A DNA stretch of 64,000 nt from Parvibaculum sp963975745 (GCF_963975745.1 NZ_CAXBIB010000008.1:1-64000); one strand, 5' to 3'; shown: positions 26,230 to 36,204, counted from the stretch's first letter. A program made the numbers and translations. The notes: generated by a model not told the origin, from the letters alone.

Positions 26230-27606
26230 TCAGGCACCGTAGCGCCGCTTCAGAAGGTCATAAAGCGCGCGGACGCCCTGCGCCTCGCCACCGACGGGGC
26301 GCCCGGGTTTGGCCTTCGGAGCCCACCCATAGATGTCGAAATGGACATAGGCCGCGGCCCGCTCGACAAACCGACGCAAAAAAAGGGCCGCCGTGACGGA
26401 GCCGGCAAACGGACCATCCGAGACATGGTTCACGTCGGCAATCTTGCTATCGAGCCAGCCGTCATAGGGCCGCCAAAGCGGCATACGCCACACGGGATCG
26501 GACGTCGCTGCCGCCGACGAAGCAATCTCCGCGGCAAGACCCTCTTCATCGGTATAGAAGGGCGGCAAATCGGGCCCGAGCGCCGTGCGCGCGGCGCCGG
26601 TCAGCGTTGCCATGTCGATGATGAGATCAGGCGCCTCACTGTCGGCCTCGGCCAGCGCATCGGCCAGCACCAGCCGCCCTTCGGCATCCGTATTGCCGAT
26701 CTCGACGGTGATGCCCTTGCGGCTCTGCAGGACGTCGCCAGGCCGGAAGGCATTGCCGGCGACGCTGTTCTCGACCGCCGGTATCAGGACACGCAGCCTG
26801 ACATCGAGCCCCGCCGCCATGACGAGTTGTGCCAACGCCAGAACACATGCAGCACCGCCCATGTCCTTCTTCATCAGCAGCATGGCGCTTGAGGGCTTGA
26901 GATCGAGGCCGCCTGTGTCGAAGCAGACGCCCTTGCCGACAAGCGTTACACGGGGCGCATCGGCCCTTCCCCAGCGCATGTCGATCAATCGCGGTGCAAC
27001 GGTCGACGCGCGGCCGACGGCATGGATCATCGGGTAGTCCGCGTCGAGCAACGCGTCGCCAAGGATCACGTCGCATGTAGCGCCATGCGCGCCGGCAACG
27101 GCTTCGGCGGCGGCCGCAAGATCGGCTGGCCCCATGTCGGCGGCAGGCGTGTTGATCAGGTCGCGCGCCATGAAGGTCGCGGCAGCGATTCGGCTGATTT
27201 CCTCCCCGTTAACGCCCTCGGGCAGAATGAGACGCGGCCAGTCGCGCTTGCTGCCGCTGTAGCGCGTGAAGCGATATGTGCCGAGCGCGAATCCGAACGC
27301 CGCATCGGCCGGCGCGCCGTGCAGCGCACCTGCCAGCCGATAATCGCCCTGCGGCAGCGCCGCCGGCAGGGCCCCCGTCAGCAAGGGGTCCGAGCCGTCG
27401 CCAAGGCCGAGAAGGACGCCGGCAAGGCCCCCCGAGCCATCCGGCAGCAGCAGCACCTTGCCGGCCTCGCCCTTGAAGCCCGACGTCCCGACCCAGGCCG
27501 CGGCCGCCCCGGCATGGCTGGTGCACCAGTCTTGCACTTCGCCGCTACGGACCTGCCAGACCGGCGTTGCCGCCCCATCCTTGTTCGAAATGAATATGTC
27601 GAGCAC
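26230..27606 (-). CDS. Leucyl aminopeptidase family protein (M17)
   Basis: A 458-aa metallo-aminopeptidase. The C-terminal catalytic domain shows VGKGVCFDTGGLDLKPS with metal ligands, KKDMGGAA, and the family signature GNTDAEGRLVLADALA. The N-terminal domain is shorter than in PepA, as in the smaller alphaproteobacterial M17 type. No ATG fits the domain boundary; GTG at 27606 gives VLDIFISNK and avoids running into the divergent GST gene, so I use it with moderate certainty. It probably finishes degradation of peptides brought in by systems such as YejABEF. Confidence 0.87.
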   Translation of the reverse strand: MLDIFISNKDGAATPVWQVRSGEVQDWCTSHAGAAAAWVGTSGFKGEAGKVLLLPDGSGGLAGVLLGLGDGSDPLLTGALPAALPQGDYRLAGALHGAPADAAFGFALGTYRFTRYSGSKRDWPRLILPEGVNGEEISRIAAATFMARDLINTPAADMGPADLAAAAEAVAGAHGATCDVILGDALLDADYPMIHAVGRASTVAPRLIDMRWGRADAPRVTLVGKGVCFDTGGLDLKPSSAMLLMKKDMGGAACVLALAQLVMAAGLDVRLRVLIPAVENSVAGNAFRPGDVLQSRKGITVEIGNTDAEGRLVLADALAEADSEAPDLIIDMATLTGAARTALGPDLPPFYTDEEGLAAEIASSAAATSDPVWRMPLWRPYDGWLDSKIADVNHVSDGPFAGSVTAALFLRRFVERAAAYVHFDIYGWAPKAKPGRPVGGEAQGVRALYDLLKRRYGA

Positions 27607-27729
27607 TGCCAGCCTGTTCGCCTCAATGGCAAGAAGGAGATGATTTCGCGTTGCCGAAACCTTATAGAGAGGCCAGAGAGGCTGCAACGGCAGTGCACGC
27701 GGCCGGGGCACGGATATCGGGAGAGTGAC

Positions 27730-28404
27730 ATGGCGGCGCCTGAATTCGCACTCGTGATCGGCGACAAGAACTGGTCGAGCTGGAGTCTGCGCCCCTGGCT
27801 GCTGATGCGGCAGGCGAGTGTGCCTTTCGATGAAATCCGCATCCGGTTGCGCCGGGCCGACACCAAGGCCGCGATTCTGGCTGTATCCCCCACCGGTCTC
27901 GTCCCGGCGCTCAAATGGCGCGGCGAGACCATCGTCGACTCGCTCGCGATCTGCGAGACCATCGCCGACCTCTTCCCGGCGCGCAAACTGTGGCCTGCCG
28001 ACGCGCTGATGCGCGCCGTCGCGCGCGCGGCCGCCGCGGAGATGCATGCGGGGTTCGGTGCCCTTCGCCGCGACATGCCAATGGCGATCCTCGATCGTCA
28101 TCCGGGGCAGGGTCACACCGACGAGGCGCTGGCCGATGCCGGACGTGTCGTGAGACTGTGGTGCGACCTGCGATCACGGTTCGGGCGGCAGATTCCAGGC
28201 GATCAGGGATTTCTGTTCGGGCACTTCACGGTCGCGGATGCCATGTATGCGCCGGTTGTCACACGCCTTCAGACCTATGAGGTCGATCTGGCAGCTCTCG
28301 GCGATGACGGCCAGGCTCGTGCCTATATGGATGCGGTGCTGACGCTGCCGGCGATGCGTGACTGGATTGCCGGCGCGGAAACCGAAGAAAAGGCCAAGGC
28401 CTAG
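27730..28404 (+). CDS. Glutathione S-transferase family protein
   Basis: A 224-aa protein with an N-terminal thioredoxin-like GST domain (1-80): LVIGDKNWSSWSLRPWLLM with the likely catalytic Ser, the cis-Pro in SPTGLVPAL and the ESxAI-like DSLAICETIA. An all-helical C-terminal domain follows (90-215). The SSWSLRPW opening is typical of a GST subgroup linked to maleylacetoacetate isomerase-like enzymes. The substrate is unknown. Its last four bases overlap the 3' end of the convergent TAXI gene. Confidence 0.9.
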   Translation: MAAPEFALVIGDKNWSSWSLRPWLLMRQASVPFDEIRIRLRRADTKAAILAVSPTGLVPALKWRGETIVDSLAICETIADLFPARKLWPADALMRAVARAAAAEMHAGFGALRRDMPMAILDRHPGQGHTDEALADAGRVVRLWCDLRSRFGRQIPGDQGFLFGHFTVADAMYAPVVTRLQTYEVDLAALGDDGQARAYMDAVLTLPAMRDWIAGAETEEKAKA

Positions 28405-29540
28405 CCGGCGACATCCTCGTCGAGATCGGGATCGAGGAGACCCTGTTCCCGGTAGTAGCGGGCAGCGCCGTCATGAAGCGGAACCGGCAAGGACAGGATG
28501 GCCCGCGCCGCTACGTCTTCCGGTTCGCCCGGCAAAAGTCCCGGCATACTGACGATCGAGAGCAGCATTCTGTTGCCGGGGCGGAAAAGCGCCTGCGTGA
28601 TGTCATAAATCAGATCGGCGTCGCTGTCCTCGTTGACGATCCAGATCATCGACACGCTGAGGGTTGCCGTTTCCGGCACGAAACGAAAGACACCCTCGGA
28701 TATCACAAGCGGCTGGAAATTGGCGTTGGGGCCGGTCAGCTTCAGCGCATCGTCACTGTCAATGGGCACGATATCGATCGATCCACGATCGGCGAGACTG
28801 CGAATGATCGGCGAGGGCAATGCGTCGACAATAAAAAGCGCATCGAGTTGCCCGCGCAACATCAGGTCAATCGCCGTTGCCGTGTCATGTTCCGAGATAC
28901 TGACGCTCCGCCGCCCAAGATCGTGGGCTGCCAGAACCTGCAGGGCCGCCTCCTGTGTGCCGGACCCCGGCAGGCCAACGGAAACGCGCATCTCGCGCAG
29001 ATCCGCCACGCTGCCGATGTTGGCGCCGCGACTCGCGGCAAGATAGACGGCTTCGCGATAGACACCCGCGATTGCCCGCAGATTGCGGAACGGCTTTTCG
29101 CCGCGGAACGGGGCCTCGGCACGGGTCGCCAGATCCAGGACCGGTGCGGCGACAATGGCCGAATCGAAGTGACCGACGCTGACGGCGCGTACATTGGCAA
29201 CCGGCCCGGCCGACGACTTCGCCACCGCCACAAGACCCGACACGCCACATGGCAGGCCGCGCTCGCAACGCGGACTTCCAGGCGGACGGCTGATCGCCGC
29301 CGCCAGTCTCTCGCCCACCGCAAAATATTCATCGCCCACGGCGCCGGTGCCGATCTGGAAGAATGTGACCTTGTCGGGCTCGTCCTCCAGACTCACCGGC
29401 GGGTTCCAGTAGAGCAGCGCTGCAAAACCCGAGACCAGCGCGAAGGCCAGGGCCAGCAGGAGCGGTCGGGCCGGCACCTGCACGGACGCCAAAGTGCCGA
29501 TAATTCCGTGAATCTTCTCAATCGGTTTCCGGGGGTCCAT
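28401..29540 (-). CDS. TAXI-type TRAP solute-binding protein, membrane-anchored orphan
   Basis: A 379-aa protein with one N-terminal transmembrane segment (about 25-45) and a TAXI/periplasmic-binding fold. Landmarks are TFFQIGTGAVGDEYFAVGERLA, RVSVGLPGSGTQEAALQVL and LMLRGQLDALFIVDALPSP. TAXI proteins normally work with a fused TRAP permease, but no permease gene is adjacent. It may act as an anchored sensor or use a distant permease. It is divergent from tadD across a 159-bp AT-rich region. Confidence 0.82.
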   Translation of the reverse strand: MDPRKPIEKIHGIIGTLASVQVPARPLLLALAFALVSGFAALLYWNPPVSLEDEPDKVTFFQIGTGAVGDEYFAVGERLAAAISRPPGSPRCERGLPCGVSGLVAVAKSSAGPVANVRAVSVGHFDSAIVAAPVLDLATRAEAPFRGEKPFRNLRAIAGVYREAVYLAASRGANIGSVADLREMRVSVGLPGSGTQEAALQVLAAHDLGRRSVSISEHDTATAIDLMLRGQLDALFIVDALPSPIIRSLADRGSIDIVPIDSDDALKLTGPNANFQPLVISEGVFRFVPETATLSVSMIWIVNEDSDADLIYDITQALFRPGNRMLLSIVSMPGLLPGEPEDVAARAILSLPVPLHDGAARYYREQGLLDPDLDEDVAG

Positions 29541-29699
29541 GGTCCGTTCCAGCGGCGCGCAGAGCGCGCCAAATCCGCCAAATCGTTCAATTCTTATAAT
29601 TAATCTTTTCTTGAGGGGTCTGTCTCAAGATCAGTTCGAGCATGACCCACGATATGCCGGTCCGCCACATCATCCTGACCGAACCGGGACCCGAATGCG

Positions 29700-30647
29700 A
29701 TGAAAAGCCTGGTCGATATCCCTCATTCGTCCCGTCGCGGCCGTCGCTGGCTCGCGACGGCCACACTCTGTTCGGCCATCGCCCTTGTTGGCGGGTGTGC
29801 CAGCACCGGGAGCGATGCCGCCAGCAAGAGCCCCATGGAGCAGACGCAGGGCCGCATCGACGACCCGGCGCTGCGCAATGCGGCGGTCGAGTCCGTCAAG
29901 ACACAAGATTATGTCGCAGCCGCCGCCTATTGGGGCACGCTATACGAGCGCGATCCGGATCACGCCGATTCCGCCGTCAACTATTCGCGCGCCTTGCGGC
30001 AAATCGGGTCGGTGGCGCAGGCCATCAGCGTGATGCAGCGGACCCATATCACCAACGACACGAATGCCGACGTGCTGGCCGAATACGGCAAGGCCCTGAC
30101 GGCGGGCGGGCGGGCCGATCAGGCCGCTGCGATGCTGAACGAGGCGGCACGGCTCGAGCCGAAGGACTGGTCCGTTCACTCCGCTCTCGGCGTCGCGCTG
30201 GATCAGATGGGGCTCTACGATCAGGCCCTGAAGCACTACAACGACGCGTTGGCGCTTTCGCCCGACAATCCGTCCGTTCTGACGAATATGGGCCTCTCCT
30301 ATGCGCTGAGCGGCGATCTCGACCAGGCCGAGCGGACGCTGCGTCGCGCGGTCGCGGATTCGCGCGCCGAAGCCCATGCCCGGCAGAACCTCGCCATCGT
30401 TCTCGGCCTCAAGGGTAATTTCGACGAAGCGGCACGGCTTGCCCGTGCCGATCTGCCGGCCAGCGTCGCCGACGGCAATATCGCGTATCTTCGCGACATG
30501 CTGTCCCAGCCCGCGCTGTGGCAGCAGATGAAGGAGATCGACGGGCCGTCGAACCCCGCACCGGCTGAGAGGCAGTCGAGGCGCAACATTGCGCCGGCCG
30601 ATCTCGTGTTGTCGATGCCGCCGGAGACGACGACATCGATTCCCTGA
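29700..30647 (+). CDS. tadD: Tad pilus assembly TPR lipoprotein TadD
   Basis: A 315-aa lipoprotein: Arg-rich start, hydrophobic segment and lipobox VGGC (about 31-34), then TPR repeats from about 65 to 250 (for example WSVHSALGVALDQMGLYDQALKHYNDAL, read across two stretches). TadD acts as a pilotin or assembly factor for the Tad secretin. It is separated from the rest of the locus by a strong bidirectional terminator and is transcribed towards tadC. Confidence 0.88.
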   Translation: MKSLVDIPHSSRRGRRWLATATLCSAIALVGGCASTGSDAASKSPMEQTQGRIDDPALRNAAVESVKTQDYVAAAAYWGTLYERDPDHADSAVNYSRALRQIGSVAQAISVMQRTHITNDTNADVLAEYGKALTAGGRADQAAAMLNEAARLEPKDWSVHSALGVALDQMGLYDQALKHYNDALALSPDNPSVLTNMGLSYALSGDLDQAERTLRRAVADSRAEAHARQNLAIVLGLKGNFDEAARLARADLPASVADGNIAYLRDMLSQPALWQQMKEIDGPSNPAPAERQSRRNIAPADLVLSMPPETTTSIP

Positions 30648-30680
30648 GGTTCCCTGCTCGACCGCGACCGCAACAAGGAA

Positions 30681-30717
30681 AAGAGCGCCCGCTCCGATCG
30701 GAGCGGGCGCTCTTTTT
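30681..30717. terminator. Bidirectional terminator between tadD and tadC
   Basis: A perfect palindrome spans 30681-30714 (AAGAGCGCCCGCTCC and its complement around GATC), with a T run on the plus strand and an A run giving Us on the minus strand. It serves both convergent units. Confidence 0.92.
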
Positions 30718-30744
30718 CCTGAAGGACGGGCGCATGCCGAAGCG

Positions 30745-31710
30745 TCAGCCAGCGGTCGCCTTGATGATGGCCGGACCCAGAATGACGCCGAACAGAACAG
30801 GCAGAAAGAAGACGATCATCGGCACGGTGAGCTTTGGCGGCAGGCCCGCTGCCTTCTTCTCGGCTTCAGACATGCGCATGTCCCGGTTTTCCTGAGCCAT
30901 TACGCGTAGCGACTGTCCCAGCGGCGTGCCGTAGCGCTCGGCCTGAATCAGACTTGTGGCAACCGCCTTGACCCCGGGCAATCCCGTGCGTGCGGCCAGA
31001 TTCTCATAGGCCTGACGCCGCTCCTGAAGATAGGAGAGCTCCGCGGTCGTCAGGCCGAGTTCCTCGGCCAGCTCGACCGACTGATCACCGATTTCGGTCG
31101 CCACCTTCTGGAAGGCCGCCTCGATCGACATGCCCGATTCGACACAGATCAGCAGAAGATCGAGCGCGTCCGGAAATGCCTTGCGAATGGAGTCCTGCCG
31201 GCGCGCGATGATGTTCTCGACGAAGAGGCTCGGCACGTAGAAGCCGACAAAGGCCGCCGCGCAGGAGCCCGCAAACCGCGCCATCGGCGGCAGACCAAAA
31301 TCGTTGACGAAGGCCAGATAGAGCAAGGTCAGCACGAAGAGGATCGGCGGCATGACAAAGCGGAAAAAGACGAATGTGTACATCGGCCCCGGTCCGCGAA
31401 ATCCGGCCTGCCGCAGTTTTTCCTTTATCGCCGTATTCTCCAGAACGTTGCCGCGTGCAAATCGCTCGACAACATCCTTGATGAAACCCTTTGATGTCTG
31501 CCGCAGGCGGGTTTTCTCCTGGGCCAGGCTCTCGCGCGCCTTGGCGCGCATCGCCTCGCGCTCCGTCGAGACATATTTCATGCGCGTGCCCAGCCGATCG
31601 CTCGCCAGCATGGGCGCCGTCAATGTCAGAATCGTCGCGAATGCCGCGACCGCCGTCAGCAGCATCACGATGTTTTCGAGGTTGAACATCTCCTGAAGGA
31701 GCGAGCCCAT
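30745..31710 (-). CDS. tadC: Tad pilus inner-membrane platform protein TadC
   Basis: A 321-aa type II secretion F-domain protein. It has an N-terminal membrane segment (about 12-35), a cytoplasmic region, two further segments (about 110-165), the GspF-like ARRQDSIRKAFPDALDLLLICVESGMS stretch and a C-terminal membrane helix. The ATG at 31710 comes after the tadB stop; an upstream in-frame start would overlap tadB. With TadB it forms the platform moved by the TadA/CpaF ATPase. Confidence 0.92.
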   Translation of the reverse strand: MGSLLQEMFNLENIVMLLTAVAAFATILTLTAPMLASDRLGTRMKYVSTEREAMRAKARESLAQEKTRLRQTSKGFIKDVVERFARGNVLENTAIKEKLRQAGFRGPGPMYTFVFFRFVMPPILFVLTLLYLAFVNDFGLPPMARFAGSCAAAFVGFYVPSLFVENIIARRQDSIRKAFPDALDLLLICVESGMSIEAAFQKVATEIGDQSVELAEELGLTTAELSYLQERRQAYENLAARTGLPGVKAVATSLIQAERYGTPLGQSLRVMAQENRDMRMSEAEKKAAGLPPKLTVPMIVFFLPVLFGVILGPAIIKATAG

Positions 31711-31718
31711 GGCGTGTC

Positions 31719-32705
31719 CTAAAACTTGAAGTCGATCATCTTCTTCATCATGAAGACGCCGATACCCATCCACATAAGACCACCGACAATGATCATGTTT
31801 CCAATGGTCGTCGAGAAAAGCACGCTCATATAGTCAGGCGTCGTGATGTAGATCAGGGCCATCACGCCAGGCGGCAGGGATCCGATGATGCCGGCCGATG
31901 CCTTCGCTTCCTGAGACATGGCCTGAATCTTCCCGCGCATCTTCTTGCGCTCGCGCAGCACTTTCGACAAGTTGCTCAGCGCCTCTGACAGATTGCCGCC
32001 TGTCTTCTGCTGGATCGAAAGAACGATCTGGAAGAAATTGACCTCGGCCAGCGGCATGCGCTCATAGATGCGCGCCAGACTTTGCTCGAGCGTCACACCC
32101 ACCTTCTGACCTTCGACAATGCCCTGAAACTCACTTCGCACCGGCTCGGCCGCCTCGGTCGAGATCAGTCGCAGGCAGTCATTGACCGGCAGCCCCGATT
32201 TGACGCCGCGCACAATCACGTCGATCGCATTGGCAAATTCCTCGACAAAGGCCTTCTGCCGCCGCTTGATCAGGTAGGACAGCACCCATCGGGGCAGGCC
32301 GAACGCGGCCGCAAAGCCACCAAGTGCCGCAACGGGCAGCGACAGTCCCGAGAGCATCATGAGACCGACCGCAAGGGTCCCGGTAACGGCGCTCAGCACA
32401 TGGAAGGTGCGCGTCGTGATGTCGAGGCCGGCTCGTTCGATTCGGGTTGCAAGCGAGATCCGCCTCTTCTTCTCCTGCTGCTTTTCCTCAAGCCCCTTCA
32501 ACGTCTCCTGCATCTGCTTTCGACGCTTTTCGTTGTTGTCCGAATCACCTTCCACCGCCGGGAGACGTGCCGTATTCCCGCGCGCCACACGCGCAACCCG
32601 CTTCTGCGATTCCGTCTTTCCGCCGACAAGCAGGAAACCGACCGCCGCAATGCAAAGCGCGGCCAGCATCGCGATCCCGAAAACCATCAGCGTCGTCTGA
32701 TCCAT
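31719..32705 (-). CDS. tadB: Tad pilus inner-membrane platform protein TadB
   Basis: A 328-aa F-domain protein paralogous to TadC. An N-terminal membrane segment (5-27) is followed by a basic cytoplasmic stretch with EKRRKQMQETLKGLEEKQQE, two central hydrophobic segments and the GspF core FVEEFANAIDVIVRGVKSGLP ... FFQIVLSIQQKTGGNLSEAL. It lies eight bases upstream of tadC, in one unit with cpaF. Confidence 0.93.
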   Translation of the reverse strand: MDQTTLMVFGIAMLAALCIAAVGFLLVGGKTESQKRVARVARGNTARLPAVEGDSDNNEKRRKQMQETLKGLEEKQQEKKRRISLATRIERAGLDITTRTFHVLSAVTGTLAVGLMMLSGLSLPVAALGGFAAAFGLPRWVLSYLIKRRQKAFVEEFANAIDVIVRGVKSGLPVNDCLRLISTEAAEPVRSEFQGIVEGQKVGVTLEQSLARIYERMPLAEVNFFQIVLSIQQKTGGNLSEALSNLSKVLRERKKMRGKIQAMSQEAKASAGIIGSLPPGVMALIYITTPDYMSVLFSTTIGNMIIVGGLMWMGIGVFMMKKMIDFKF

Positions 32706-32720
32706 GACGCCTGCCCCGCG

Positions 32721-34172
32721 CTAGCCCTGGGCGCGGTCGAGCGCCGCCGCCAGAGCGTGATGCTGGTTATAGTATCGTGCGCGATCCCAGAATGCCGGCC
32801 GTGCGATGCCCGTCGACTTGTGCTTGCCGATAATGCGGCCGTTCTCGTCCTCGCCATCCATCTCGTAGACGAACAGGTCCTGCGTGATAATGACGTCGCC
32901 CTCGGTTCCCAGCACCTCGGTGATATGCGTGATGCGGCGCGAGCCGTCGCGCAGACGCGCGGCCTGGATTACCACATCGATGGATCCGCAGATCATCTCA
33001 CGAATTGTCTTCGACGGCAGCTGGTAGCCCCCCATCGTGATCATGCCTTCAAGACGCGACAAGGCTTCACGCGGACTGTTGGCGTGAAGCGTTCCCATCG
33101 ATCCATCATGACCGGTATTCATCGCCTGAAGCAGATCGAAGGCCTCCGGGCCACGCACCTCGCCGACGATGATACGCTCGGGCCGCATGCGCAGGCAGTT
33201 GCGCACGAGTTCGGTCATGGTGACCTGGCCCTGTCCCTCAAGGTTCGGCGGGCGCGTTTCGAGTCGCACAACATGAGGCTGCTGGAGCTGCAATTCGGCA
33301 GCATCTTCACAGGTAATCACGCGTTCGTCTGTCTCGATGAAACCGGTAAGGCAGTTCAGCAGTGTCGTCTTGCCCGAACCCGTGCCTCCTGAAATCAGGA
33401 CGTTGCAGCGGACCTTGCCAATGATGCCGAGGACTTCGGCGCCCTCCTGCGAGATCGAATTGTACTGAACCAGATCGTTCATCATCAGCTTGTCGCGACG
33501 GAACTTTCGAATGGTCAGCGCCGGTCCGTCGATCGCGAGCGGTGGAACGATGACGTTGACACGACTGCCATCCGGCAGTCGCGCGTCGCAAATCGGACTC
33601 GATTCGTCAACCCGGCGTCCGACCTGACTGACGATGCGCTGACAGATGTTCATCAGCTGACTGTTGTCGCGGAAGCGAATATTGGTCAACTCAACCTTGC
33701 CATTCACTTCTATGAAAGTGCGCTCGCAGCCATTGACCATGATGTCGGCGATGTCGTCGCGCGCCAGCAGGGGTTCGAGCGGGCCGTAGCCGAGGACGTC
33801 GTTGCAGATATCCTGAAGCAGGGCCTCCTGCTCGGAGATCGACATGACGACGTTCTTGATCGACAGAATTTCGTTGACGATGTCGCGAATTTCCTCGCGC
33901 GCGCTCTCGGCATCGAGTTGGGCCAACTGCGTGAGATCGATGGTGTCGATCAACGCATTGAAGATCGTCGTCTTGATCTGATAGTAGTTTTCGGACCGGT
34001 GATCGGATGCGCGCGCCGTTGGCTTCGCCGCCGCGGGCTTTGCAACCGGCGATTTGGCAGCAGGCGCCGAAGCGGCAGCAGGTGCCGCCGACGTCTCAGC
34101 GCGCGCCGCAGCCGGCTGTGGCACCACAGGCTTGCGCGGGACCGGTTGACCTTCGTTCCGCCTTCCAAACAC
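32721..34172 (-). CDS. cpaF: Tad pilus assembly ATPase TadA/CpaF
   Basis: A 483-aa secretion ATPase of the type II/IV family. An Ala/Pro/Lys-rich N-terminal tail (about 8-55) of low complexity precedes a helical region and the RecA-like core. Walker A is ISGGTGSGKTTLLN (about 268-281); Walker B-region MRPERIIVGEVRG and the LHANSPREALSRLE His box are present. It powers pilin polymerisation and, in some species, retraction. Confidence 0.95.
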   Translation of the reverse strand: MFGRRNEGQPVPRKPVVPQPAAARAETSAAPAAASAPAAKSPVAKPAAAKPTARASDHRSENYYQIKTTIFNALIDTIDLTQLAQLDAESAREEIRDIVNEILSIKNVVMSISEQEALLQDICNDVLGYGPLEPLLARDDIADIMVNGCERTFIEVNGKVELTNIRFRDNSQLMNICQRIVSQVGRRVDESSPICDARLPDGSRVNVIVPPLAIDGPALTIRKFRRDKLMMNDLVQYNSISQEGAEVLGIIGKVRCNVLISGGTGSGKTTLLNCLTGFIETDERVITCEDAAELQLQQPHVVRLETRPPNLEGQGQVTMTELVRNCLRMRPERIIVGEVRGPEAFDLLQAMNTGHDGSMGTLHANSPREALSRLEGMITMGGYQLPSKTIREMICGSIDVVIQAARLRDGSRRITHITEVLGTEGDVIITQDLFVYEMDGEDENGRIIGKHKSTGIARPAFWDRARYYNQHHALAAALDRAQG

Positions 34173-34189
34173 GAGCGATTACCTCCGGC

Positions 34190-35515
34190 TCATCCCCTGC
34201 GGGACAGAAAACTGAAAATCGAGGACGACCTCGCGCCCTTTGTCATTCGCGGCTCACGGCCGCTAAGCTGGCCGGCAAGGAAACGCAGGCCTTCGGCCGT
34301 CTTTCCCTTCGGATCGAGTTCTTCGATCATCTGGCCGTTATTGGCCGCGGTACCGAAGAGTCCGGGATTGAAGGGCAGCACCAATGTGGGTTCTGCGCCA
34401 ACCGCTTCCGCGAAATCCTTCACAGGGATCTCCGGACGTTTGGGAACTCCGACCTGATTGAGGACGATGTGGGCGGCGTTGTCGTTCGGCCTCGCATTGC
34501 GCGTCAAATCGAGCATGCTCTTGGCGTTGCGCAAGCTGGCGAGGTCTGGCGTCGCGGTGATGACAATCTCGTCGGCTGCGAGCAGTACGCGCTTGGTCCA
34601 TGGCGCCCAGACATGCGGCAGATCGACGATGACGCAAGGCACGCCTTCGCGGACGACGTCAAGAACACTTTCACAGGAGTCGCCATCCATCTCGAAATCG
34701 CGATCGAGGACGGCCGGCGCCGTGAAAAGACTCAGACGGTCGGTGCATTTGACGAGCAACCGATCGAGCAGGACATCGTCAAGTCGCTCGGGGGCGGTCA
34801 GCGCGTCCGCGATGCCTTGGGCCGGATCCTGATTGAAGTCGAGCCCCGCCGTACCGAAAGGAAGATCGAGATCGGCAATGATGACGTCCTCGTCCATACC
34901 AGCCGATATGCACCAGCCGATATTGTGTGCAAGCGTGCTGGACCCGGTCCCTCCCTTTGCGCCGACAAAGGCAATCGTGCGGCCGATGGGTGGCGCGTCG
35001 GGATCGATATAGAGACGGGACACCGCCTCGATGACAGTCATGGGATGCAATGGTGCGACGAGATATTCGTTGACACCTTGACGGATCATCTCGCGATAAA
35101 GCGAAACATCATTCATGTGGCCGATAACGACCACCTTGGTGCCAGCATCACAGACTTCCGCAAGCTCGCCCAGTTGCGCAAACAGCTCCGGCCCGCCGGC
35201 GCGGGCCTCCACCATGATGAGATTCGGAGTCGGCGACTGCCGATATTGCTCGATAGCTGCGGGGATACCGCCCATGTGAACGGTCAGATGCGCCTTGGAA
35301 AGGCGGCGGTCCTCTCCGGCGCGCTGAATCGCGCTGCCCGACGACGGCTGCTCGCAAAACGCATGAATAGTGATACGCGGCACCGGCTTCATCACCGTCG
35401 ACCCATCGTTGTCGCCGGAAACCGCTGCAATCGGAGCCGCCGGACCGGGTCGAGCCGGTGTGTCCGCCATCGGCGGCGCTTCGTCGATGATTTCTTTCTG
35501 CGCGGCGTTTGTCAT
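34190..35515 (-). CDS. cpaE: Tad pilus localisation ATPase CpaE/TadZ
   Basis: A 441-aa MinD/ParA-like protein with an N-terminal receiver-like domain (about 50-175) and a C-terminal ATPase domain starting IAFVGAKGGTGSSTLAHNIG (deviant Walker A, about 180). DLDLPFGTAGLDFNQDPAQG is the switch region. CpaE/TadZ marks the cell pole where the pilus is built. The start overlaps the cpaD stop by four bases. Confidence 0.92.
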   Translation of the reverse strand: MTNAAQKEIIDEAPPMADTPARPGPAAPIAAVSGDNDGSTVMKPVPRITIHAFCEQPSSGSAIQRAGEDRRLSKAHLTVHMGGIPAAIEQYRQSPTPNLIMVEARAGGPELFAQLGELAEVCDAGTKVVVIGHMNDVSLYREMIRQGVNEYLVAPLHPMTVIEAVSRLYIDPDAPPIGRTIAFVGAKGGTGSSTLAHNIGWCISAGMDEDVIIADLDLPFGTAGLDFNQDPAQGIADALTAPERLDDVLLDRLLVKCTDRLSLFTAPAVLDRDFEMDGDSCESVLDVVREGVPCVIVDLPHVWAPWTKRVLLAADEIVITATPDLASLRNAKSMLDLTRNARPNDNAAHIVLNQVGVPKRPEIPVKDFAEAVGAEPTLVLPFNPGLFGTAANNGQMIEELDPKGKTAEGLRFLAGQLSGREPRMTKGARSSSIFSFLSRRG

Positions 35516-36204
35516 TGGTCCACCTTGCTCACAGCGCCGGAATCCTGATCGGACCGGGCGGTCGCCGTCGATTCGCCCTGGCGATACTTCTCAAGCACCG
35601 TATTACGACGATCGGCATCCGCCGGCGTCATTTCACGGGCTTTCAGCAGATCGGCCGGATCGGCGATCATTGCTGCCAGATTGTTCTGGGTGGCGCAGCC
35701 AAAATTCGGCGGCGGCACGTTGGCGTAGTCTGCGGTCAGGCTTTTCGACCAGTCGCCACAATTGCTCGCCTGAGCCACATATCGCTTGAAGGAAAGGATC
35801 AGCGGCGCCGACCGGTCTCCGGCGGAGGCGCTGTAAGGCGTATAGGCCAGAGCATCGCCGGAGACGCCGCGCTCGGCCAACGCGTCGCGTACATCGGCGA
35901 GCACAGCCGTGGCCGATCCTGCATTCGGCGAGCCGGATGGCGTGGAAATCGTTAGCGGCCCATGACCGCGTGCGCGGTAGTCCCCAGCAAAACCGGCAAC
36001 AGCGACGCGATCCGCGGCTGTCAGGCCAGGCTGGCCTGGCGGGATGTCAATATTGAGCGTCGCAACATCCGACAACACCGAGATCGGGTGGACGCGGCTG
36101 ACATCGTATTGCGCCTGATCGGCGCCGTTGAATCCGCCACAGGCCGAAAGGCCCAAGGCGAAGGCCACGAGAAGAGCTTTTTGAAAGGACCTGCTGATGT
36201 TCAT
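35512..36204 (-). CDS. cpaD: Tad pilus periplasmic/outer-membrane protein CpaD
   Basis: A 230-aa lipoprotein with signal sequence and lipobox LSAC (about 21-24). The mature part shows the CpaD family blocks HPISVLSDVATLNIDIPPGQ, NCGDWSKSL and NFGCATQNNLAAMIADPADLL. The ATG at 36204 has AGAGGA at the proper distance; an ATG two codons upstream lies too close to it. CpaD is thought to assist the secretin in peptidoglycan or outer membrane. Confidence 0.88.
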   Translation of the reverse strand: MNISRSFQKALLVAFALGLSACGGFNGADQAQYDVSRVHPISVLSDVATLNIDIPPGQPGLTAADRVAVAGFAGDYRARGHGPLTISTPSGSPNAGSATAVLADVRDALAERGVSGDALAYTPYSASAGDRSAPLILSFKRYVAQASNCGDWSKSLTADYANVPPPNFGCATQNNLAAMIADPADLLKAREMTPADADRRNTVLEKYRQGESTATARSDQDSGAVSKVDQ

